This document shows, piece after piece, positions 28,925 to 36,839 of a DNA stretch of 64,000 nt. Numbering within the stretch: position 1 is the first letter of the stretch; each line of letters opens with the position of its first letter. The DNA comes from Clostridia bacterium (GTDB lineage Bacteria; Bacillota; Clostridia; Lutisporales; Lutisporaceae), in the NCBI GenBank assembly GCA_035628995.1, contig DASPIR010000033.1, positions 1 through 64,000 on the forward strand, read 5' to 3'. The position numbers were made by a program, and so were the translations under genes. Under the pieces are notes generated by a model. It worked only from the letters and a program-made list of their open reading frames with translations. It was not told the origin of the DNA and did not search any database.

Positions 28925-28960
28925 AAAAAAACAGGTCCGCTCGCAGCAGACCTGTTTTTT
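28925..28960 (-). terminator. Terminator after the DUF1450 gene
   Basis: AAAAAACAGGTC (28925-28936) pairs with GACCTGTTTTTT (28949-28960); A/T runs on both sides could make it bidirectional. Confidence 0.88.
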
Positions 28961-28963
28961 TAA

Positions 28964-29185
28964 CTATTCCAATCTTTCAACTATTTTTTCGTAAAGCTCA
29001 TCTGCGGTATCTGCCTGGATGAACTTATCATTAACCAAGGCAAACGGTCCTACCGCACACTCCTCGCAGTGTCCAAGGCACGGTTCAATGAGCACTGCTA
29101 CATCATCAAGCTCATTTTCAATTCTTTCCGCTATTTCATCGGTACCTTGAGAAAGGTTGTTTTCACAGAATTTTACTTCGGACAT
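28964..29185 (-). CDS. DUF1450 (YuzB-like) small protein
   Basis: 73 residues from ATG 29185, which has GGGAGTG five bases upstream; an ATG five codons earlier lacks a site. The motif EPCLGHCEECAVGPFALVND with Cys at the N-terminal FCENN is diagnostic of DUF1450, a family with conserved cysteines suggesting metal or Fe-S binding. Function unknown. Confidence 0.85.
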   Translation of the reverse strand: MSEVKFCENNLSQGTDEIAERIENELDDVAVLIEPCLGHCEECAVGPFALVNDKFIQADTADELYEKIVERLE

Positions 29186-29266
29186 TTTAAGCACTCCCAT
29201 TCAAAATTGTTTAGTCAGACTATGTATTATATTCTCAATAAGCAATTATATTATTCCTTTACAATT

Positions 29267-29878
29267 CTATCCAATTATACCCATATGTTCTATAAGAATC
29301 TTTAATCCAATGCATATCAGTATCAAACCCCCTGCTATCTCTGCTTTCTTTTTCAACAAGCCTCCAAACTTATTCCCTATAAATACACCGGCAAAGCATA
29401 TTACAAAGGTAATAAGTCCAATTATCATTGACGACCAAACTATAGAAACCCTCAAGAAGGCAAAGCTGATGCCAACCGCAAGAGCATCTATACTCGTTGC
29501 CACAGCAAGTACAAACAGTCTGCCCATTCTCAACGGGTTTTCACATGCTGTTCCCTGAGTGGATATGGCCACCTCGCACATACCTTCCACTCCTTCTTCC
29601 TCCACCTCGTTGAAAGCCTCTCTTATCATCTTGCCTCCTATAAAGGCCAATAAACCAAAGGCTATCCAATGATCAATACTGGTTATATAATCCTTGAACT
29701 GAGATCCCGCAAGCCAGCCTGCCAGGGGCATCAAAGCCTGGAACACCCCAAAATACAGCGCAATTTTCAATGCATGACTCATTTTAAGATTTTTAATAAT
29801 GATTCCATTTGTTACCGACACTGCAAAGGCATCCATTGAAAGCCCAATCGCAATTAATACTATTGATAATATATCCAT
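29267..29878 (-). CDS. mntP: Manganese efflux pump MntP
   Basis: Exports Mn(II). 203 residues, six TM segments, two repeats each with an intramembrane Asp motif: SMDAFAVSVTNG (about 14) and TSIDALAVGISFAF (about 130). The start at 29878 has GGAGG seven bases upstream; the frame extends 47 codons further but this stretch is the riboswitch leader, not protein. Controlled by the manganese riboswitch at 29975-30100. Confidence 0.93.
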   Translation of the reverse strand: MDILSIVLIAIGLSMDAFAVSVTNGIIIKNLKMSHALKIALYFGVFQALMPLAGWLAGSQFKDYITSIDHWIAFGLLAFIGGKMIREAFNEVEEEGVEGMCEVAISTQGTACENPLRMGRLFVLAVATSIDALAVGISFAFLRVSIVWSSMIIGLITFVICFAGVFIGNKFGGLLKKKAEIAGGLILICIGLKILIEHMGIIG

Positions 29879-29974
29879 TTCTTTTCCTCCGTTCTTCCTA
29901 TGTGCCCTGTAATTGAATCCGTTTCTGGCAGCAGGGCACAACATCAAGGAAGTGCATTTAAAGTATGTGCAAAC

Positions 29975-30100
29975 AAAAAAGAGACTATGTATAACGATAA
30001 CGCTATACATGAGTCTCATTAATTAAGGCAAGCCAGATGATCCCATCAGTATGTTGACATTGCCGCACAAATGTGCCAATTACTCCCTCATGTAGATATT
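29975..30100 (-). promoter_or_regulatory. yybP-ykoY manganese riboswitch with terminator platform
   Basis: On the minus strand the leader has GAGGGAGTA, then TGTCAACATACTGATGGG, GGCTTGCC and TGAGACTC, in the order of the yybP-ykoY aptamer. P1 is formed by ACATGAG with CTCATGT (+ strand 30087-30093 and 30007-30013). The same CTCATGT is also part of an intrinsic terminator, GAGACTCATGTATA with TATACATAGTCTC (29981-30017), followed by TTTTTT. Mn-bound P1 would therefore block the terminator and switch mntP on. Confidence 0.88.
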
Positions 30101-30165
30101 AAACTTCTACAACAATTATAGACAAGTCTTAAATATTTTACAATAGCCTTCTAATATATAAACAA

Positions 30166-30190
30166 AGAATCATGAGATAATCATGATTCT
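30166..30190 (-). terminator. Terminator of the small gene at 30196-30426
   Basis: AGAATCATGA (30166-30175) pairs with TCATGATTCT (30181-30190), followed on the minus strand by TTTGTTTATA. Confidence 0.75.
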
Positions 30191-30195
30191 CTAAC

Positions 30196-30426
30196 CTATC
30201 TTTTGAAGAAATTACCCATCATACCCCTTACAAGCATTTGGGTGAGATAATTGCCTGCCATTCCGCCGTTCTCCATCAATACTCTACCAATGATTGAGGG
30301 TATCATGGCATTGAGGTTGCTAAATTGAAACCCTGATTTTGAAAACTCCTCATATACAATCTTAGCCATCTGCTCCTTTGATAAACCCATGAAAGCAGCC
30401 TGTGCAGGATTTTGCCCGTTTCCCAT
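30196..30426 (-). CDS. Small protein of unknown function
   Basis: 76 residues from ATG 30426, with GGAGG seven bases upstream. Contents: MGNGQNPAQAAFMGLSKEQ, an amphipathic helix, then a Met/Gly-rich C-terminus ending GMMGNFFKR. No family recognised. It is divergent from the run of small hydrophobic proteins that follows, and like them begins with a Gly/Asn-rich head. Confidence 0.7.
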   Translation of the reverse strand: MGNGQNPAQAAFMGLSKEQMAKIVYEEFSKSGFQFSNLNAMIPSIIGRVLMENGGMAGNYLTQMLVRGMMGNFFKR

Positions 30427-30520
30427 ACACACCCCTCCTTCTAGTATCATAATACGTAATACCTGCTTGTAAGTTGACAGGCTTTACAAGTTTTCTATAA
30501 TGCAGTTGCTTATTAAGGTA

Positions 30521-30547
30521 ACCAAACAGGAGTATGTACATAGTATA
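30521..30547 (+). promoter_or_regulatory. Sigma-K-like promoter of small hydrophobic gene A
   Basis: AC (30521-30522), 16 bases, then CATAGTATA (30539-30547), an exact fit to AC-N16-CATANNNTA. The shared GTAAC and ACATA context recurs before the genes at 30904, 36048 and 36840. Confidence 0.55.
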
Positions 30548-30585
30548 TAACTGAGGAGAGCATACAATCTATAGGAGGTGAAAGT

Positions 30586-30834
30586 ATGGCGCACAAGTTC
30601 AACAGAGGACTTTATTGTACTCCTAAAGTCGCTCCCGTTGAAGCCCCCCCAGAGAAGCCTTACAAAAACAATGAATTATTGATTCTTATTATTTTATTTG
30701 TTTTACTTGCCGCAAGTCCTTCCTTGGGTTTAGACAGCAGCTATTTCTTTATTATCATAATGGCTGTTATTGGTATTGGCGGAGTGGAGAAAGCCTTTGG
30801 ATTAAACATTCAGACACAAGAAGTAACCAAATGA
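30586..30834 (+). CDS. Small hydrophobic protein, paralogue A
   Basis: 82 residues: a polar Pro-rich head with Cys11 (GLYCTPK), then two hydrophobic segments joined by a short polar turn (LLILIILFVLLA, SPSLGLDSSY, FFIIIMAVIGIGG), ending KAFGLN. It is clearly homologous to the proteins at 31149 and 36048. TAGGAGG precedes the ATG. A putative small membrane or spore-envelope protein; no known family recalled. Confidence 0.8.
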   Translation: MAHKFNRGLYCTPKVAPVEAPPEKPYKNNELLILIILFVLLAASPSLGLDSSYFFIIIMAVIGIGGVEKAFGLNIQTQEVTK

Positions 30835-30852
30835 GAAATATTACATAGTATG
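30826..30852 (+). promoter_or_regulatory. Sigma-K-like promoter of the Gly-Tyr-rich gene
   Basis: AC (30826-30827), 16 bases, CATAGTATG (30844-30852). It starts within the last codons of paralogue A. Confidence 0.5.
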
Positions 30853-30903
30853 GAGTAGGACATGTAAGGTTTATCCCTTATTGTTCAGAGAGGAGGTGAG
30901 ACC

Positions 30904-31056
30904 ATGCCTTTCGGTTATGGCTATGGTTATGGATATGGATATCCAGCTTATGGATATGGCTATCCAGGTTATGGATATGGATACGGATTTGGTTATCCAT
31001 ATTATCGAAGCACTCTAGATTTTTTGGCACTGTCAGCGTTCTTCTTACTTGTCTAG
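30904..31056 (+). CDS. Gly-Tyr-rich small protein
   Basis: 50 residues, found by reading the gap. Residues 4-34 are almost only alternating Gly and Tyr with Pro at turns (GYGYGYGYGYPAYGYGYPG), followed by RSTLDF and a hydrophobic C-terminus LALSAFFLLV. GGAGG lies seven bases before the ATG. Such composition is typical of spore-coat or structural proteins that may be cross-linked through tyrosine; this is inference. Confidence 0.78.
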   Translation: MPFGYGYGYGYGYPAYGYGYPGYGYGYGFGYPYYRSTLDFLALSAFFLLV

Positions 31057-31148
31057 TTGTTTAAATCGCAGCTGTCAAAGGCAATTCAACCATATTATTA
31101 GGAACATTTAGAACAGTATCGAAAGCATATTTGAAAGGAGGGTTAAAT

Positions 31149-31400
31149 ATGGCAAACGGTTATGGAGGAATCAATCCCGGTGTTGCAGCAGCTGGCTGCC
31201 TGCCAGGAACAGCAGTGTCTCCTCTTGCTGATATCAGCAAATGCAGCAGCAACGGCTTCCTGCTTCTGCTCCTTCTGTTCATACTGTTGGCAGCAGGTCC
31301 GTCCTGGGGTATTGACAACAAATTCTTCTTCATCATCATACTTGCAATAATCGCCTTTGGCGGTTTTGGAAGAACCTTTGGCTTCAATGGCACATACTAG
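31149..31400 (+). CDS. Small hydrophobic protein, paralogue B
   Basis: 83 residues from ATG 31149 (AAAGGAGGG upstream). Head MANGYGGINPG with Cys17, then SSNGFLLLLLLFILLA, a turn GPSWGIDNK, FFFIIILAIIAFGG and RTFGFN. Same fold as paralogues A and C; closest to C. It lacks the obvious upstream AC-N16-CATA motif and may be read from the promoter before the Gly-Tyr gene. Confidence 0.8.
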   Translation: MANGYGGINPGVAAAGCLPGTAVSPLADISKCSSNGFLLLLLLFILLAAGPSWGIDNKFFFIIILAIIAFGGFGRTFGFNGTY

Positions 31401-31418
31401 AAGTTGTGCCCGAGCTGT

Positions 31419-31449
31419 AAAAGACCTGGCCTTCACGGTTAGGTCTTTT
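31419..31449 (+). terminator. Terminator after paralogue B
   Basis: AAAAGACCT (31419-31427) pairs with AGGTCTTTT (31441-31449). Confidence 0.8.
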
Positions 31450-31592
31450 ATATGTTTACTATTTGCTTTTAGCTGTCGTTTTTGAGTACCCATGTATTGT
31501 CCCCCGTTCCCCCGAGGGATTCAGCCAACAGTACAGCTTGTCTTTATTTTATGCAATTTTTATTACCAATTCAATGGTAATAAAATACCGTA

Positions 31593-31976
31593 TTATACCA
31601 GGAATGCACCTGTAGATCCTGCTAATGTAGGCTCTGCAGCTACTGGCTCTACCTGTTTTAATGATATTTCTATCAATAAAGCCCAGAAAAGAATAATAGA
31701 AACAAATACACCGGTATGACTGCCAATAAGCTTAAGCCCGTTTGCAAAGGTTGTCACCCCAGGGGCTATTTGCTGCTCAACTGCCTCCAGCTTGGCAGCC
31801 TTTACCGTAAGAAAGTTGGCGGTAATACCCAATACTGATGCTAATATAAGAAAGGTATCTCCACCAATAACATTTACAATAATCGAAGCTGTCAGCAGCA
31901 GTCTGCCGGCCAGCTTTGCTTCTGCTGTACCGGCTCTCTCCCGCTGCGCGGGTCTCGTTGTAATGTCTGTATTCAT
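31593..31976 (-). CDS. Membrane protein of unknown function
   Basis: 127 residues from ATG 31976 (GGAGG nine bases upstream); a longer frame upstream has no ribosome site. Polar head with TTRPAQRERAGTAEAK, then three or so hydrophobic segments (LLLTASIIVNVIGG, TFLILASVLGITANFL, FVSIILFWALLI) and an Ala/Val tail. No family recognised. Confidence 0.7.
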   Translation of the reverse strand: MNTDITTRPAQRERAGTAEAKLAGRLLLTASIIVNVIGGDTFLILASVLGITANFLTVKAAKLEAVEQQIAPGVTTFANGLKLIGSHTGVFVSIILFWALLIEISLKQVEPVAAEPTLAGSTGAFLV

Positions 31977-32051
31977 AGTAAACCGCCTCCTTTGTATTAT
32001 TATATTTATGCTCATATAAACAAGTTCTCCCAATTTCACAGGTTAAAAGAT

Positions 32052-32085
32052 AAAACTCCCGTAAGCATTAGCCTACGTGAGTTTT
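32052..32085 (-). terminator. Terminator after the P-type ATPase gene
   Basis: AAAACTC.CGTA (32052-32063) pairs with TACGTGAGTTTT (32074-32085), with one mismatch. Confidence 0.75.
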
Positions 32086-32093
32086 AAATGTTA

Positions 32094-34259
32094 TTATATA
32101 TTCTTCAAGTTCAGTACTCTTATTGAGTTAAGCACTGCAATCAGAGCAACACCTACATCGGCGAAAACCGCTTCCCACATGGTAGCTAGACCCCCTGCAC
32201 CAAGAAGCAGCACGACAACCTTTATACCCATAGCGAATATTATATTCTGCCATACAATCCTTCTGGTCTTTTTTGCAATCCTAATTGCGCTGACTATTTT
32301 TGAGGGCTCATCTGTCATTATAACTATATCCGCAGCTTCAATAGCTGCATCAGAACCCAGCCCTCCCATTGCTATTCCTATGTCAGCCCTTGCTAGAACA
32401 GGTGCATCATTTATCCCATCTCCCACAAAAGCCACCTTGCCTTTGTAATTTCTATCCTTTACTATTGCCTCCAGCTTTTCAACCTTTTGATCCGGTAATA
32501 GCTCGGAATATACCTCATCCAGTCCCAGCTTCTCAGCCACCTTTTCCCCTACTGTCCTAACATCTCCTGTAAGCATCACCGTTTTTCTGATGCCTATATC
32601 TTTAAGCAGGCGGATTGCTTCCTTTGCATCCTCCTTTATCTCATCAGAAATAACCATGTATCCTGTATAAGCTCCATCCAATACAACATGTACAACCGTT
32701 CCTATGGTGTCAGGGCTTTCCCATTCCAACCCTTCCTTCTCCATCATTCTTGCATTTCCTGCAATTATATTCTTTCCGTAAGCATAAGCCTTAACTCCAT
32801 ATCCAGAAAGCTCTGTATAGTCTGCAATTTCATTTCTGTCAACATCCTTGCCGTAAGCCTTCATAATGGAAGCGGCGATAGGATGATTGGAATAGCTTTC
32901 AACATATGCCGCATATTTCAACAGTTCAGCTTCGCTTATTCCTGCCAGGGCTTTTACTTCTGTTACTTTAAAGACTCCTTTTGTAAGAGTACCTGTCTTA
33001 TCAAAAACAATAGTATCTACCTGGTTTAAAGCTTCAAGATAATTACTGCCCTTTATGAGTACGCCATTTCTCGAAGCACTCCCAATTCCCCCAAAGAATC
33101 CAAGTGGTATGGATATTACCAAAGCGCATGGACATGAAACCACGAGGAATATCAGCGCTCTGTACAGCCAGTCAGAGAATACTTCTCCCGGTATCACCAT
33201 TGGGGGAATAAATGCAAGTGCCAGTGCAGAAAATACAACTATTGGAGTATAATACCTTGCAAACTTGGTGATGAAGTTCTCTGTGTGTGATTTCTTGCTG
33301 CTTGCGTTCTGAACCATGTCTAGAATCTTTGCTACGGTGGATTCACCATATTCCTTGCTTACCTCCACTGTAAGAACACCATTTTTGTTTATGAAGCCTG
33401 ACAATATTTCATCCCCTGCACCAATCTCCCTGGGTATGGACTCTCCAGTAAGAGCAGAGGTATCTACCATTGAACTCCCCTCTATAATTCTGCCGTCCAG
33501 GGGAACTCTTTCACCTGGCTTTACAATTACTTTGGATCCTACTGTCACTGCTTCAGGGGATACCTGCACCAGCTGTCCCTCTGAGATAAGATTCGCATAA
33601 TCCGGGCGTATGTCCATCAAAGCTTTTATTGAACTTCTAGATCGATTTACTGCTATATTCTGGAATAGCTCTCCTACCTGATAGAAAAGCATTACCGCAA
33701 CCCCTTCTGAATATTCTCCAATCGCAAAGGCACCAATAGTTGCCAGGCTCATAAGGAAGTTCTCGTCAAAAACCTGCCCTCTCGCAATATTCCTTATTGA
33801 TTTGAGAAGTACTTCTCCTCCAACAAGGAAGTAAGCTGCCAAATACATACCTAGTTCCACATTTGGAGAAAGCTTGAGCAAAACTGCTGCAGCAAATAGT
33901 GCAGTACCAATACCTATCCTGACAAGCTCCATCTTATTGCCGTTAACTCTGTCCTCTTTGTCTGAATCTACTTCCCCGATCTTTTTATTAGTTACATCTT
34001 TAAGCTTCACATCTGCCTCTATTTTTTCTATAATTGCCGCTATTTCTTTTATCATATTTTCATGATCAGCCTTTGAAGATATTTCAAACCTCAACTTTTT
34101 TGTTACAAAATCGATAGATGCATTCCTAATCCCATCCAGGGATTTAATGCCAAGCTCCATCTTGGCAGCACAGTTGGCTCAGCCAAGCCCATCAAGTATG
34201 AATTCCTTTTTAACGTAATTATCTTCTATATTAAACTCATCCAATACATTTTTTCCCAT
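32094..34259 (-). CDS. Heavy-metal P1B-type ATPase, selenocysteine in the HMA motif (UGA at 34179-34181)
   Basis: Cytoplasmic-membrane metal efflux ATPase, 721 residues when the in-frame UGA at codon 27 is read through. Before the UGA: ATG 34259 and 25 further sense codons ending FILDGLG; after it: ANCAAKMELGIKSLDGI. The HMA motif GLxCxNCAxKxE is thus GLGUANCAAKME, UxxC for CxxC. The rest is intact: TGES, SCPCALVISIPLG (CPC), FDKTGTLTKG phosphorylation site, HPIAASI, GDGINDAPVLARADIGIAMG. CPC and the CadC-like repressor 32 bases upstream point to Cd/Zn/Pb export. If UGA were a stop, translation could restart at ATG 34160 and lose half the HMA domain. Confidence 0.88.
34149..34181 (-). promoter_or_regulatory. 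Candidate SECIS downstream of the ATPase UGA
   Basis: Twelve bases after the UGA, GCCAAG-ATGGAG-CTTGGC forms a perfect 6-bp stem (34149-34166) with a six-base loop. The apical loop begins 18 bases after the UGA, within the usual bacterial SECIS range. The loop's G residues are at positions 3-4, not 1-2, a deviation from the consensus. Confidence 0.5.
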
Positions 34260-34291
34260 ATCATTACCCCCAATATATGCTGTGAATGGAA

Positions 34292-34660
34292 CTACCTTTC
34301 GTTGACATGCACCAAACCGTGGTCAAATATCTGTTTTACATGCTCATCATCCAAGGAATAATATACGACCTTTCCATCCTTTCTGTATTTCACCAGGCGT
34401 GCCTGTTTAAGCACTCTCAGCTGGTGGGATATTGCAGATTGATTCATGCAAAGCAAAGCTGCTATATCACATACACACATCTCAGATTCAAACAATGCGC
34501 ATAATATCTTTATCCTCGTGGTATCACCAAAAACCTTAAACAATTCAGCCAAATCATAGAGAGTCTCCTCTACCGGCATACTTTCTCTGACCCTTGCCAC
34601 GACTTCCTCGTGTATGATAGAACAGCTGCAGCTTTCTATGCCAGTTTTATTCTCAAACAT
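34292..34660 (-). CDS. ArsR/SmtB-family metal-responsive repressor, CadC-like
   Basis: 122-residue winged-helix repressor that leaves DNA on metal binding. N-terminal Cys pair (ESCSCSIIHEE) and the alpha-3 motif SEMCVCDIAALL correspond to the Cd/Pb/Zn site of CadC (ELCVCD). Recognition helix NQSAISHQLRVLKQARLVKY. It precedes the P-type ATPase by 32 bases in one operon, and an inverted repeat lies in its promoter. Confidence 0.92.
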   Translation of the reverse strand: MFENKTGIESCSCSIIHEEVVARVRESMPVEETLYDLAELFKVFGDTTRIKILCALFESEMCVCDIAALLCMNQSAISHQLRVLKQARLVKYRKDGKVVYYSLDDEHVKQIFDHGLVHVNER

Positions 34661-34680
34661 ATCGTACCTCCGTTACATTC

Positions 34681-34712
34681 ATATATGAACATATGTATAC
34701 ATATTCATATGT
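34681..34712. promoter_or_regulatory. Probable operator of the CadC-like repressor
   Basis: Imperfect palindrome ATATGAACATATG-TATACATATTCATATG, resembling the ATATGAAC/TTCATAT inverted repeats bound by ArsR/SmtB repressors. It lies 20-50 bases before the repressor start. Confidence 0.6.
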
Positions 34713-34750
34713 TATATTGTTATAATATGCCTTCTACTTAAAAAAGTCAA

Positions 34751-34780
34751 CAAAAAACCGTATTGTTTTTTTCAATACGG
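34751..34780 (-). terminator. Terminator after the Gfo/Idh/MocA gene
   Basis: CCGTATTG (34758-34765) pairs with CAATACGG (34773-34780), followed on the minus strand by TTTTTT. Confidence 0.88.
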
Positions 34781-34814
34781 TAAGATAATTCAAATTAGCA
34801 GCGTTTCCTATGCA

Positions 34815-35894
34815 TTATTGTATTGAACCATCCAGAGCTTTGATGTCTATTGTGCGCTTGCTTTTACTGCTTTCATTGGCTAACTCCAGAAGTCTTATTA
34901 CATTTCTTGCATCAACTGGGCTTACAGCGGCAGTCTCCTTCTGCATTATCGACCTGTATATGTCAATGTAATACTCCCTGTAATCCCCGATTTCGCTTTC
35001 GACTTTTCCAGTGATGCTCAAGCCATTAATCGCTGTATTTATTGTGCCGTAGAGCTCCTCCGGCTCTTTCCCCCAAAAATGCTTGGCAGCCGGTGTGATT
35101 CCCGCAGCCAAATCAGCTTCCTGTACATCTATGCCATACTTTATGTAGGAACCCATGTCGCCTAGCAGTATATACCTTGGGAGCTCGCCTTTCACAAGCG
35201 TTCCGGCCTTCAGTGTAACTTTGAGTCCCTTATAATCCATTACTATTTCAAAGCTGTCATCCACTTTCCCTTCAGCCCTTTGTGTCCTTATGTCGGCGGT
35301 AATACTCTCCGGCAGTCCAAACAATACCATGGCCTGATCTACAAGATGCGAGCCCAGATCATACAATACTCCGGATCCAGGAACGCATTCCTCCCTCCAG
35401 GCATTTTCCTTTATGCAGTTTCTAAAGCGGTCAAAATGTATTTCGCACTCCACCAGGTTGCCCAAAAGCTTGCTTTCAACAACCTTTTTTACTGTCTTGA
35501 AATCGCTGTCCCATCTTCTGTTATGATAGACAGAAAGAGTTCTGCCGTATTTCTTCGATAAAGCTATAAGGTTGTCTGCTTCCTTAGAGTTCACAGTAAA
35601 AGGCTTTTCCACTATAACATGCTTCTCGGATATTATTGCTTCCTTCGCTGTAGCGAAGTGGCTGGTATTAGGTGAAGCAACTACGACCAGTTGTATGTCT
35701 TCATCCTTCATAATTTCTCCCACATCCGACACTATGGTGGTTTTGGGGTACAGCCCTTTTATAGTCTTGATACTCTCCGGATTAGTGGTATATATCTTCG
35801 ACAGGTTAAATTCCGGCATACCCGCAATTATAGGCGCATGGAACACCCTTCCCGATAACCCGAATCCAATCAGCGCAACTTTTATCTTTTCCAA
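34815..35894 (-). CDS. Gfo/Idh/MocA-family NAD(P)-dependent oxidoreductase
   Basis: 359 residues. Rossmann motif GFGLSGRVFHAP near the N-terminus, the catalytic EKP (HVIVEKPF, about 95) and YHNRRWDSDFKTV, GSGVLYDLGSHLVDQA. These features resemble scyllo-inositol 2-dehydrogenase (IolW/YvaA) of Bacillus, so a cyclitol or sugar substrate is likely, but the subfamily is broad. Start is TTG with GGGGGCG upstream. Monocistronic. Confidence 0.87.
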   Translation of the reverse strand: MEKIKVALIGFGLSGRVFHAPIIAGMPEFNLSKIYTTNPESIKTIKGLYPKTTIVSDVGEIMKDEDIQLVVVASPNTSHFATAKEAIISEKHVIVEKPFTVNSKEADNLIALSKKYGRTLSVYHNRRWDSDFKTVKKVVESKLLGNLVECEIHFDRFRNCIKENAWREECVPGSGVLYDLGSHLVDQAMVLFGLPESITADIRTQRAEGKVDDSFEIVMDYKGLKVTLKAGTLVKGELPRYILLGDMGSYIKYGIDVQEADLAAGITPAAKHFWGKEPEELYGTINTAINGLSITGKVESEIGDYREYYIDIYRSIMQKETAAVSPVDARNVIRLLELANESSKSKRTIDIKALDGSIQ

Positions 35895-35973
35895 AACAAA
35901 TCGCCCCCTAAACTAAGACTACCATTAATCTGCTTGTGATTCAACGCAAACATAAAGTGCTTTAATATTTGTA

Positions 35974-36000
35974 ACGAATTCGTGAGACATACATACTATG
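35974..36000 (+). promoter_or_regulatory. Sigma-K-like promoter of paralogue C
   Basis: AC (35974-35975), 16 bases, CATACTATG (35992-36000). Confidence 0.5.
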
Positions 36001-36047
36001 GTATTGAAAAAGGGGAAAACCCTATATAAATGAAAGGGTGTGTAAAT

Positions 36048-36269
36048 ATGGCATATGGAGGTATTATGGGGGCAGGCTGCGGCGGGCCAATTGCTCCAAT
36101 AATGAATGCTTGCTCAAGCAATGGATTCCTTCTCTTACTGCTGCTGTTCGTACTGCTTGCATCTTGCACAACTAGAGGAGTCGAGAAAAATTTCATCTTC
36201 ATTATTATACTTGCGATTATCGCTTTCGGCGGAGTTGGAAGAACCTTTGGATTTGGCGGAGATCACTAA
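36048..36269 (+). CDS. Small hydrophobic protein, paralogue C
   Basis: 73 residues from ATG 36048 (AAAGGGTG upstream). Head MAYGGIMGAGCGG with Cys11, then SSNGFLLLLLLFVLLA, polar turn with a second Cys (SCTTRGVEKN), FIFIIILAIIAFGG and RTFGFGG. Very close to paralogue B. Followed by its own terminator. Confidence 0.82.
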   Translation: MAYGGIMGAGCGGPIAPIMNACSSNGFLLLLLLFVLLASCTTRGVEKNFIFIIILAIIAFGGVGRTFGFGGDH

Positions 36270-36276
36270 TTAGTAA

Positions 36277-36303
36277 GGCATGTGAGTATGCACCTCACAT
36301 GCC
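36277..36303 (+). terminator. Terminator after paralogue C
   Basis: GGCATGTGAG (36277-36286) pairs with CTCACATGCC (36294-36303), then TTTT. Confidence 0.9.
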
Positions 36304-36313
36304 TTTTGGTTTA

Positions 36314-36679
36314 TCACACCTCATAACTGCATACTTCAAGTCTATTTCCATCAGGATCCACGAACCAAAACCACTTTACCTCATATAGCTTATCAATCTC
36401 GCTTACTTCGACTCCTTTATCCTTCAAACGCTTGTGAGCTTCCTCCACATTCTGTACGAAAAAGTTGCAAGGTGCTTTGATAAAAGGTATAAACTCCTTA
36501 TCCTGTGATATCTGTGCCAGTGTTATAGGTAATAGTCCTCCATCAATACATGCATACCCGCCTTCATCATTTCTCCAGTTCAGACCGAATTCCAGAGTCT
36601 GTGTATACCACTCTACTGACTTTCCCAGATCTTTTACCGGGATAAATAGTGTGTCAACCCGTAAGAAAGGGCTTGGCAT
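36314..36679 (-). CDS. VOC-superfamily (glyoxalase/bleomycin-resistance-like) protein
   Basis: 121 residues, one vicinal oxygen chelate unit pair: VDTLFIPVKDLGKSVEWYTQ at the start, then NVEEAHKRLKDKGVEV and WFWFVDPDGNRLEV with the C-terminal Glu ligand position. Start placed at ATG 36679 behind AAAGGAG; the frame runs 101 codons further upstream only by chance, as the complement of the gene at 36840. Substrate unknown. Confidence 0.85.
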   Translation of the reverse strand: MPSPFLRVDTLFIPVKDLGKSVEWYTQTLEFGLNWRNDEGGYACIDGGLLPITLAQISQDKEFIPFIKAPCNFFVQNVEEAHKRLKDKGVEVSEIDKLYEVKWFWFVDPDGNRLEVCSYEV

Positions 36680-36767
36680 AGAAAAATCATCTCCTTTCCT
36701 GATTACACTATATAATATATGATGAAAAAATATTGATGTGCCTTTAATATAATGCATTTCACCAGTA

Positions 36768-36794
36768 ACCAAAAACGAAGTGCTACATACAATG
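36768..36794 (+). promoter_or_regulatory. Sigma-K-like promoter of the UGA-containing small gene
   Basis: AC (36768-36769), 16 bases, CATACAATG (36786-36794). GTAACCAAA and the exact spacing match the promoter of paralogue A. CATACAAT would also suit a sigma-E -10 element. Confidence 0.5.
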
Positions 36795-36839
36795 AGAATA
36801 GGATGATGAACAACCTCTTCTGTGTAAGGAGGTGTGATT

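Noticed and set aside
32094-34160. P-type ATPase starting at ATG 34160
   Set aside because: That start has no ribosome site and cuts the HMA domain; the UGA at a Cys position with matching upstream coding is better explained as Sec.
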